From Streptomyces sp. NRRL S-340 (GTDB lineage: Bacteria > Actinomycetota > Actinomycetes > Streptomycetales > Streptomycetaceae), in contig NZ_JOIY01000002.1 in assembly GCF_000720185.1 (NCBI RefSeq), positions 124,001-188,000 on the forward strand: a stretch of DNA of 64,000 nucleotides, read 5' to 3'. Below are positions 57,488 to 64,000 of this stretch, piece after piece. The stretch's first letter is position 1. Each line of letters begins with the position of its first letter. The translations under genes were made by a program, and so were the position numbers. The notes under the pieces are model-generated. The model searched no databases. It was not told the DNA's origin and worked only from the letters and a program-made list of their open reading frames with translations.

Positions 57488-59254
57488 TTACCCGGCGGTG
57501 TGTGCCGGTGAACTCGGTTCCTTGGGGAGGCGGGCGGCGGCCTCCAGCAGCAGGGCGTGGACGAAGGCCTGGGGGAGATTGCCGCGCAGCTGCCGCTGGG
57601 CGACGTCGAACTCCTCCGCGTACAGTCCCGACGATCCGCAGGCGCCGCGGTTGCGTTCGAACCAGCGGTAGGCGTCGGTCTCGTTGCCCTGCTGGTGCTC
57701 GGCGAGCGCCATGGCGAACCCGCACAGCAGGAAGGCTCCCTCGGCCTCCTCCAGGGGCCGGTCGTCGTGCCGGAAGCGGTACATGTAGTGGTCCTGGGCG
57801 AGCTGGTCGCGGCAGGCGGCGAGGGTGGCGCGGGTGCGGGGGTCGTCGGCGGGCAGGGCGCCGCGCAGCGGGGGCAGCAGCAGCGCGGCGTCGGCCTTGG
57901 GGTCGTCGGGGGTGCGCTGCCAGTGGCCGTCGGGGTGCACGCTGGTGGCGGCGGTGTGGGCGAGCAGGGTGTCGGCGAGCCGGTCGCAGGTGCCGGTTGC
58001 CGCGGTGCGCGGTGCCGCCGCGGCCAGGGCGCGCAGTCCGGCGACGCAGGTGAGCCGGCTGTGGGTCCAGTGCTCGGGGTCCAGTTCCCAGATGCCGGCG
58101 TCGGGTTCCCGCCAGCGTTCGGCGATCGCCCGGACCGCGACCTCGGCGGCCCGCTGTCCGTCGGTGTCGAGGCGGCCGGCGCGTTCGGCGGCGGCGAACA
58201 GCAGCAGCGCCTCGCCGAAGCAGTCGAGCTGGAACTGCTTCTCGACGTGGTTGCCGATCCGGCTGGAGCCGCCGGGGTAGCCGGGCAGGTCCAGCTCGCG
58301 CTGGCCGGGGACCGGCCGGCCGTGCACGGTGTAGGCGGGGGCGAGGCCGGGGCCGTCGTCCAGCAGCCGTTCGCGCACGAAGCGGACGGCGGCGTCCAGG
58401 AGTTCGGGGGCGTCCGCGGCGGCAGCCGCCTGCCCGGCCAGGCTCTGGTCGCGGATCCACACGTACCGGTAGTCGTAGTTGCGGCCCGCCTCGGCGCGTT
58501 CGGGCAGGCTGGTGGTGGCCGCGGCGACCATGCCGCCGCCGTGCGTGGTCAGCCCGCGCAGCACGGCGTAGGCGCGGCGGGCGTCGCCCGGGGCGACGGT
58601 CCGGTCCAGGGCGGGCACGCTGCCCCGCCAGGCCTGTTCGGTGGCGGCCCAGGCGTGGCCGGCCCGGGGCGGGGTGCGGGGCAGCGGCGCGTCGGAGCAC
58701 TCGAGGACCAGGTCGTGGTGCTCGCCGGGTGCCAGGACCAGGTCGGCGGTCAGGCCCTCGGCGCGGACGGTCGCCGCCGGGGCGCCCTGCCAGCGCAGCC
58801 GGTGGCGGCCGGAGTTGACGTGCCAGACGCCGTCGTCGTCCCGGTGCGGGACGGCGGACGGGGCGCGGCCGTAGTCGGCGTGCGCGTCCAGGACGACGCG
58901 CACGTGCGCGGTGCCGTCGACGGCCATCAGGCGGCGCAGCAGGACGAGGCGGTCCCGCTCGCCGGGGAAGGCGAGCGCCTCGCGGCACTCGATCACCCCG
59001 TCGGTGGTGATCCAGCGGCTGCGCCGGATCAGGGTGCCCTCCTCGTAGTAGCCGCCGGGGACGTACCGGCCGCGCGGGGTGACGGCGTAGACGCCCCGGC
59101 CGCCGATGAGGGAGGCGAAGACGGCGTCGTCGTGCCAGGTGGGCGCGCACAGCCAGTTGACCGCGCCGTCCTGGCCGATGAGGGCGCCGCGCTCGCCGTC
59201 GGCGAGCAGCGCGTAGTCGTGCAGCGCGTGCGGGGGGAAGGATGTGGTGCTCAT
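57488..59254 (-). CDS. Glycoside hydrolase family 15 (glucoamylase/trehalase-like)
   Basis: 588 residues, no signal peptide, so cytoplasmic. N-terminal beta domain (DYALLADGERGALIGQDGAVNWLCAPTW), then the (alpha/alpha)6 barrel with NYDYRYVWIRDQSLAG, catalytic-acid segment GIWELDPEHWTHS and LYAEEFDVAQRQLRGNLPQAFVHALL, which holds the second catalytic Glu. Related actinobacterial GH15 proteins act on trehalose or short alpha-glucans. ATG 59254. It is in a same-strand group with the SDR and the thiamine diphosphate enzyme. Confidence 0.93.
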   Translation of the reverse strand: MSTTSFPPHALHDYALLADGERGALIGQDGAVNWLCAPTWHDDAVFASLIGGRGVYAVTPRGRYVPGGYYEEGTLIRRSRWITTDGVIECREALAFPGERDRLVLLRRLMAVDGTAHVRVVLDAHADYGRAPSAVPHRDDDGVWHVNSGRHRLRWQGAPAATVRAEGLTADLVLAPGEHHDLVLECSDAPLPRTPPRAGHAWAATEQAWRGSVPALDRTVAPGDARRAYAVLRGLTTHGGGMVAAATTSLPERAEAGRNYDYRYVWIRDQSLAGQAAAAADAPELLDAAVRFVRERLLDDGPGLAPAYTVHGRPVPGQRELDLPGYPGGSSRIGNHVEKQFQLDCFGEALLLFAAAERAGRLDTDGQRAAEVAVRAIAERWREPDAGIWELDPEHWTHSRLTCVAGLRALAAAAPRTAATGTCDRLADTLLAHTAATSVHPDGHWQRTPDDPKADAALLLPPLRGALPADDPRTRATLAACRDQLAQDHYMYRFRHDDRPLEEAEGAFLLCGFAMALAEHQQGNETDAYRWFERNRGACGSSGLYAEEFDVAQRQLRGNLPQAFVHALLLEAAARLPKEPSSPAHTAG

Positions 59255-59342
59255 GTCCGCGGGGCCTCACCGTGTGTCGCGGAGGGCTGTGCGGCGGGGG
59301 CGGGCACCGCGGCGCCCGCCCCCGCCGTCACCGGACCCTGCC

Positions 59343-61166
59343 TCACCGGCCCTCCTCGGCGCCCGGCCGGTCCGAGCGGTGCCGGCCGCCGGGCAGGAAC
59401 TCCTGCACCTTGGCCTTGAAGCCCTGGCGGACCATGCCGGCGCGGTCGCTGTCGCCCTTGAGGACGGAGGTCGCGGCGGCCTCGATCTGGTCGAGGGTGG
59501 CGTGCGGCGGGATGGGCGGCACGGCCGGGTCGGTGACGAAGTCCAGCACGCAGGGCTTGTCGCTGCTGAGCGCCGTCTCCCAGGCGCCGCGGACGCCGTC
59601 CGGTTCCTCGATGCGCATGCCGTTCAGGCCCAGTGAGCGGGCGAAGTCGGCGTAGGCGACGTCGGGGATCGACTGGGAGGGCAGGAACTGGGGGGCGCCG
59701 GCCATGGCGCGCATCTCCCAGGTGACCTGGTTGAGGTCCTGGTTGTTGAGGACGGCGATGATCAGGCGCGGGTCCTGCCACTCCTGCCAGTACTTGGCGA
59801 TGGTGATCAGCTCGGCCATGCCGTTCATCTGCATGGCACCGTCGCCGACCAGGGCGATCGCCGGGCGGTCGCCGTGCGCGAACTTGGCGCCGATGACGTA
59901 CGGCACTCCGGGGCCCATCGTGGCGAGCGTGCCGGAGAGCGAGCCGCGCATGGCGCCGCGCAGCTTGAGGTGGCGGGCGTACCAGTTGGCGGCGGAGCCG
60001 GAGTCGGAGGCGAGGATGACGTCGTCGGGCAGGAGGTCGCTCAGGGCGTGCGCGACGTACTCGGGGTTGATGGGTTCGGCGTCGACGGCGGCCCGCCGCT
60101 GCATCACCTCCCACCACCGCGCGACGTCCTTCTCGATGGTCTTGCGCCAGCTCTTGTTCTTGTTCGTCTTGAGCAGCGGCAGCAGCCGGGTCAGCGTCTC
60201 GCGGGCGTCGCCCACGAGGTTCACCTCGAACGGGTAGCGCAGGCCGACCATGTGCGGGTCGATGTCGATCTGCACGGCCCGCGCCTGCCCGAACTCCGGC
60301 ATGAACTGGGTGTACGGGAAGGAGGAGCCGATGACGAGCAGCGTGTCGCAGTTCTCCATCATCTCGTACGACGGCCTGGTGCCGAGCAGGCCGATCGACC
60401 CGGTGACGTAGGGCAGCTCGTCGTCCAGCACGTCCTTGCCGAGCAGCGCCTTGGCGACGCCGGCGTTGAGCCGGTCGGCCACCGCCATGACCTCCTGCCG
60501 GGCTCCGCGCGCGCCCTGCCCGACGAGGATCGCGACCTTCTCGCCCGCGTTGATCACCTCGGCCGCGCGGGTGAGGTCCTCGTCGGAGGGGACCGGCGCG
60601 TAGTGCGGCATGCCGAGGCTGGAGGGGACCATCTTGAAGGCGTGCTCGGGCGGCGAGTAGTCGAGTTCCTGCACGTCGGCGGGGATGATCACGGCGCACA
60701 CCGAGCGGCGGGCCATGGCGGTGCGCATCGCCCGGTCCAGCACGTTGGGCAGCTGCTCGGGGACGGTGACCATCTCGCAGAAGTCGGAGGCGACGTCCTT
60801 GTACAGGCTCAGCAGGTCGACCTCCTGCTGGTAGGAGCCGCCCATGGCGCTGCGGTTGGTCTGGCCGACGATCGCGACGACCGGGACGTGGTCGAGCTTG
60901 GCGTCGTAGAGGCCGTTGAGCAGGTGGATGGCGCCGGGGCCGGAGGTGGCCGCGCACACGCCGACCTTGCCGGAGAACTTGGCGTAGCCGACGGCCTCGA
61001 ACGCGGCCATCTCCTCGTGCCGGGCCTGGATGAACCGGGGGTTGTCGTCGGCCCGGCCCCAGGCGGCGAGCAGCCCGTTGATGCCGTCGCCGGGGTAGGC
61101 GAAGACATACTCCACACCCCAGTCGCGCAGACGCTCGAGGAGGTGGTCGGAGACTTTCTTCGACAT
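59343..61166 (-). CDS. Thiamine diphosphate-dependent enzyme (pyruvate oxidase/PoxB-like)
   Basis: 607 residues in three domains. N-terminal Pyr domain with ARHEEMAAFEAVGYAK (catalytic Glu), central FAD/nucleotide domain, C-terminal PP domain with GDGAMQMNGMAELITIAKYWQEW and LNNQDLNQVTWEMR, the GDG-N thiamine diphosphate motif. The subgroup resembles PoxB and 'thiamine pyrophosphate-requiring' oxidases, converting pyruvate to acetate or acetyl phosphate with electron transfer. A shorter C-terminus than E. coli PoxB makes membrane activation uncertain. ATG 61166. Confidence 0.9.
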   Translation of the reverse strand: MSKKVSDHLLERLRDWGVEYVFAYPGDGINGLLAAWGRADDNPRFIQARHEEMAAFEAVGYAKFSGKVGVCAATSGPGAIHLLNGLYDAKLDHVPVVAIVGQTNRSAMGGSYQQEVDLLSLYKDVASDFCEMVTVPEQLPNVLDRAMRTAMARRSVCAVIIPADVQELDYSPPEHAFKMVPSSLGMPHYAPVPSDEDLTRAAEVINAGEKVAILVGQGARGARQEVMAVADRLNAGVAKALLGKDVLDDELPYVTGSIGLLGTRPSYEMMENCDTLLVIGSSFPYTQFMPEFGQARAVQIDIDPHMVGLRYPFEVNLVGDARETLTRLLPLLKTNKNKSWRKTIEKDVARWWEVMQRRAAVDAEPINPEYVAHALSDLLPDDVILASDSGSAANWYARHLKLRGAMRGSLSGTLATMGPGVPYVIGAKFAHGDRPAIALVGDGAMQMNGMAELITIAKYWQEWQDPRLIIAVLNNQDLNQVTWEMRAMAGAPQFLPSQSIPDVAYADFARSLGLNGMRIEEPDGVRGAWETALSSDKPCVLDFVTDPAVPPIPPHATLDQIEAAATSVLKGDSDRAGMVRQGFKAKVQEFLPGGRHRSDRPGAEEGR

Positions 61167-61222
61167 GTGCGGAAAACCTTTCCGGAGAGTGCGTTCTCAG
61201 GGCTCGGTCAGGGCGCGCCCGG

Positions 61223-64000
61223 TCAGGGGCGGCGCAGGGAGCGGACGGCTGTCCGGCCGGCCGCGGTGACGGCCGCCGCGGTCAGCGCCGCGGCGCCCGC
61301 GGTGGCCGCCCACCGGGCCGCGCGGGACGGTTCGGCGGGCCGGGTGGCCAGCCGTTCGGGCTGCTCCTGGGGCAGGTTCCCGTCCAGGCCGAGGGCAAGC
61401 ACCTCGGCCAGGTGCAGGGCGCGGCGGCCGGTGCCGCCCTGTTCGATCTGGGTGCGGCAGCTGAAGCCGTCGGCGAGGACCAGGCTGTCGGGGGCGGCCC
61501 CGCGGACGGCGGGCAGGACGCCCTGTTCCGCGACGGCCATGGAGACCTCGTGGTGGCCGCGTTCGAAACCGAAGTTGCCGGCCAGGCCGCAGCAGCCCTC
61601 GTCCAGGACGTCGGCGTCGAGGTGGGCGCGGCGCATCAGTTCCCGGTCCGCGTCGAACTTCATGATCGCGTGCTGGTGGCAGTGGGTCTGCACGGTGGCC
61701 TGCCGGGCCAGCTTCGGCGGCTGCCAGCCGTCGGGCGCGTGGTGCACCAGATGCTCGGCGAAGGTGCGCACCTGCCCGGCGAGCCGCTTGACGTCCAGGT
61801 CGGCGGGCATCAGCTCGGTCGCGTCGGAGCGGAAGACGGCCGTGCAGGAGGGTTCCAGGCCGATGATCGGCGTGCTCGCGTCCAGGTAGGGGCGCAGCAC
61901 GTCGAGGGAGCGGCGCAGCACCTTCTTGGCGGTGTCGAGCTGCCCGGTGGAGATCCAGGTCAGGCCGCAGCACACCGGTTCGGTGGGGACGGCGACCTCG
62001 AAGCCCGCGTCGCGCAGGACCCGTACGGCCGAGATCGCGATGGAGGGGTGGAAGTAGGTGCTGAAGGTGTCGGGCCACAGCACGACGGTCCGCGGGTCGG
62101 CGGGGTCGGGTTCCTCGGCGTCCTGGTCCCGCCACCACTCGAGGAAGGACTGCCGGGCGAACACGGGGGCCTGCCGCTCCTCGGCCACCCCGGCCAGCGC
62201 CTTGCCCGCCCGGGACAGGCCGGGGGCGTGCAGGAGGGTGTTGACCAGGGAGGGGGCGAGGCGGGAGAGGCGGGCCCACAGCGGCAGCCAGCCCATGGAG
62301 TAGTGGGCGGGCGGGCGCAGCCTGCCCTCGTAGTGGTGCGAGAGGAACTCGGCCTTGTAGGTGGCCATGTCGACGTTGACCGGGCAGTCCGACTTGCAGC
62401 CCTTGCAGGCCAGGCAGAGGTCGAGCGCGTCCTTGACCTCGGTGGAGCGCCAGCCGTCGGTGACCGTGGAGTCCGCGTGGCCGTCGAGCATCTCGAACAG
62501 CAGCCGGGCCCGGCCCCGGGTGGAGTGCTCCTCCTCCCAGGTGGCGCGGTAGGAGGGGCACATCACGCCGCCCTCGTGGCTGCGGCAGTTGCCGATGCCG
62601 ACGCAGCGCATCACCGCGCGGGTGAAGGAGTGGTCGTCCTCCGGGTACCCGAAGTGCGTCTCGGGTGTGGCGGGCCGCCAGTCGGCGCCGAGGCGGAGCT
62701 GGCCGTCGACCGGGTTCGGGTCGACGATCTTGCCCGGGTTCATCCGGTTGCCCGGGTCGAACAGCCTCTTCAGCTCGCCGAACGCGGTCACCAGGCGCGG
62801 CCCGAACATCCGTACCAGCAGCTCGCCCCGGGACTGGCCGTCGCCGTGCTCGCCCGACAGCGAGCCGCCGTAGGAGGAGACGAGGTCGGCGGCGCGCTCC
62901 AGGAAGCGCCGGAAGTCGGCGACGCCCTCGGCCGTCTTCAGCCCGAAGGGGATCCGGGTGTGCACACAGCCCTGCCCGAAGTGCCCGTACAGCGAGGGGT
63001 GGTCGTAGTCGAACTCCTCGAACAGCTTCTTCAGGTCGCGCAGGTAGTCGCCGAGGCGCTCGGGCGGCACGGCGGAGTCCTCCCAGCCCTCCCAGGTCTC
63101 CCGGTCGTCCGGGGGCCGCGCGGTCACGCCGAGCCCCGCCTCGCGGGCCTTGAGCATCTCCTGCTCGCGCTCCGGATCGTCGGAGAAGGCCACGTCCGGG
63201 TCCTTCTCGCTGCGGCCGAGGGCGCGCAGCAGGGCGTGCGCCTGCTCGTCGACGGCCTCCTGGCTGTCCCCGCCGAACTGCACCAGCAGCCAGCTGTCGC
63301 CCTTCGGCAGGACGCGCAGGGAGTCGAGGTAGGCGCCCTCCTCGCGCATCAGCTGCGCCATCCGTCCGTCCAGTGCCTCCAGCTGGCTGGGCGAGCAGTG
63401 TTCGAGCACCCGGGAGACGTCGTCCCCGGCCTGGCAGATGTCCTCGTAGCCGAGGACCAGGATCGACTGGTACGGCGGCACCGGCACGAGTTCCAGTTCG
63501 GCCCGCAGGACCGTCACCAGGGTGCCCTCGCTGCCCACCAGCGCGCGGGCGACGTCGAAGCCGTTCTCGGGCAGCAGCGAGTCGAGGTTGTAGCCGGAGA
63601 CCCGGCGCGGGATCTTCGGGTAGCCGCGCCGGATGTCGGCCAGGTACTCGGTGGCGATGCGGTCGAGGCCGGCGTAGATCTCGGCCTTGCGGCCGCCCTC
63701 GGCGGCGATCCGCGCCCGCTCGGCCTCGGAGGTGGGACCCACCCACGTCCGCAGGCCGTCGTAGGTGAGGATCTCCAGCCGGCGCACGTTGTCGACGGTC
63801 TTCCCGTACGCCTGCGCGGACGCGCCGCACGAGTTGTTGCCGATCATGCCGCCGAGCGCGCAGTGGCTGTGGGTGGAGGGCTTGGGGCCGAACTGGAGAC
63901 GGTGGTCGGAAAGGCGCCGGTTCAGCTCGTCCAGGACGATGCCGGGTTCGACCACGCAGGTGCGGGCGTCGGGGTCGACGGAGATCAGCGCGTGGCAGTA
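61223..64000 (-). CDS. FAD-binding and (Fe-S)-binding oxidoreductase, 5' part outside the window
   Basis: At least 925 codons are visible, open to the right edge, so the N-terminus is missing. Order: GlcD-type FAD domain (CVVEPGIVLDELN, GGMIGNNSCGASAQAYGK), FAD oxidase C-terminal region (GEHGDGQSRGELL, FDPGNRMNPGKIV), two 4Fe-4S-like motifs (CLACKGCKSDCPVNVDM; C-x4-C in VGIGNCRSHEGGVMCPSY) and two CCG domains (CCGLTW, CCGLAGNFG). The architecture fits D-2-hydroxyacid or D-lactate/2-hydroxyglutarate dehydrogenases. The end has a hydrophobic Ala-rich helix before RSLRRP. Next to the PoxB-like gene. Confidence 0.92.
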   Translation of the reverse strand, partial: YCHALISVDPDARTCVVEPGIVLDELNRRLSDHRLQFGPKPSTHSHCALGGMIGNNSCGASAQAYGKTVDNVRRLEILTYDGLRTWVGPTSEAERARIAAEGGRKAEIYAGLDRIATEYLADIRRGYPKIPRRVSGYNLDSLLPENGFDVARALVGSEGTLVTVLRAELELVPVPPYQSILVLGYEDICQAGDDVSRVLEHCSPSQLEALDGRMAQLMREEGAYLDSLRVLPKGDSWLLVQFGGDSQEAVDEQAHALLRALGRSEKDPDVAFSDDPEREQEMLKAREAGLGVTARPPDDRETWEGWEDSAVPPERLGDYLRDLKKLFEEFDYDHPSLYGHFGQGCVHTRIPFGLKTAEGVADFRRFLERAADLVSSYGGSLSGEHGDGQSRGELLVRMFGPRLVTAFGELKRLFDPGNRMNPGKIVDPNPVDGQLRLGADWRPATPETHFGYPEDDHSFTRAVMRCVGIGNCRSHEGGVMCPSYRATWEEEHSTRGRARLLFEMLDGHADSTVTDGWRSTEVKDALDLCLACKGCKSDCPVNVDMATYKAEFLSHHYEGRLRPPAHYSMGWLPLWARLSRLAPSLVNTLLHAPGLSRAGKALAGVAEERQAPVFARQSFLEWWRDQDAEEPDPADPRTVVLWPDTFSTYFHPSIAISAVRVLRDAGFEVAVPTEPVCCGLTWISTGQLDTAKKVLRRSLDVLRPYLDASTPIIGLEPSCTAVFRSDATELMPADLDVKRLAGQVRTFAEHLVHHAPDGWQPPKLARQATVQTHCHQHAIMKFDADRELMRRAHLDADVLDEGCCGLAGNFGFERGHHEVSMAVAEQGVLPAVRGAAPDSLVLADGFSCRTQIEQGGTGRRALHLAEVLALGLDGNLPQEQPERLATRPAEPSRAARWAATAGAAALTAAAVTAAGRTAVRSLRRP

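Noticed and set aside
56454..59270. A 938-codon minus-strand frame
   Set aside because: The SDR occupies only its last third (from ATG 57476). The N-terminal part is an Arg/Ala shadow of the GH15 gene, so no fusion protein exists.
1..64000. tRNA, rRNA, CRISPR, IS or prophage content
   Set aside because: No cloverleaf with CCA-type end, no spaced repeat array, no transposase, integrase or phage structural motif was found on either strand by reading.

Overview
The window reads as chromosomal DNA of a Streptomyces or a very close actinobacterial relative. G+C is very high, codon third positions are almost always G or C, GTG starts are common, and GTGA/ATGA start-stop overlaps are frequent. The family mix is also typical: XRE-DUF5753/DUF397 pairs, an ECF factor with a C-terminal SnoaL-like domain, an Eis-type acetyltransferase, a ROK regulator, LutABC and a GH16-ricin secreted enzyme. 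There is no rRNA, tRNA, CRISPR array, insertion sequence or phage gene. It looks like a metabolic and regulatory stretch of a chromosome arm.

Layout. 1-3435 (minus): an Mrp/Mbh-like cation/proton antiporter operon (E-like, F/G-like fusion, DUF4040, B, C, D), with D cut by the window edge. 3719-5778: a VanZ-like membrane protein, then a secreted beta-glucanase behind a 12-bp-arm palindrome. 5840-14052: dehydrogenases, a PHP phosphoesterase with a Pol X-like N-terminus, a HAD phosphatase, a FUSC-type membrane protein, a hydrolase and an epimerase. One SDR sits behind a textbook 19-bp-spacer (MerR-type) leaderless promoter. 14291-17579: a divergent regulatory module of small acidic protein, DUF6624-like protein and HATPase on one side, XRE-DUF5753 and DUF397 on the other. 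17913-25288: a methyltransferase, ROK regulator, DUF3626, an FBP-type zinc-finger protein, a second aromatic-acid-exporter-like protein, a Tat-exported lactonase-fold protein, and a DUF2470 protein with a near-consensus iron box. 25465-36988: TetR plus a CYP102-like P450 lacking a fused reductase, pentapeptide protein, hydrolase plus ECF factor, Eis acetyltransferase, HTH regulator plus MFS exporter plus zinc alcohol dehydrogenase, and an S33 peptidase.

37088-48679 is the best understood block, a complete L-rhamnose utilisation locus. The minus operon carries the sugar ABC transporter (ATPase, two permeases, lipoprotein), the mutarotase, an unknown small protein and a LacI regulator. The divergent plus operon carries isomerase, bifunctional aldolase/dehydrogenase and rhamnulokinase. 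Both promoters are readable, and each carries a TGAA(N)4TTCA-type LacI operator just downstream of the predicted transcription start. Rhamnose would be imported, anomerised, isomerised, phosphorylated and cleaved to lactaldehyde, which is oxidised to lactate. The lutABC operon for L-lactate oxidation follows immediately, so the end product is consumed next door.

51735-55307 is an osmoprotectant-type ABC importer split between strands. 55480-64000 is a minus-strand group of MarR regulator, ANTAR-like protein, SDR, GH15 glycosidase, PoxB-like thiamine diphosphate enzyme and a large FAD/Fe-S oxidase cut by the right edge.

The least explained parts are the 14.3-17.6 kb regulatory module, the reduced Mrp operon, the small gene inside the rhamnose operon, the iron-controlled DUF2470 gene, and several precise palindromes and short tandem duplications at gene borders.
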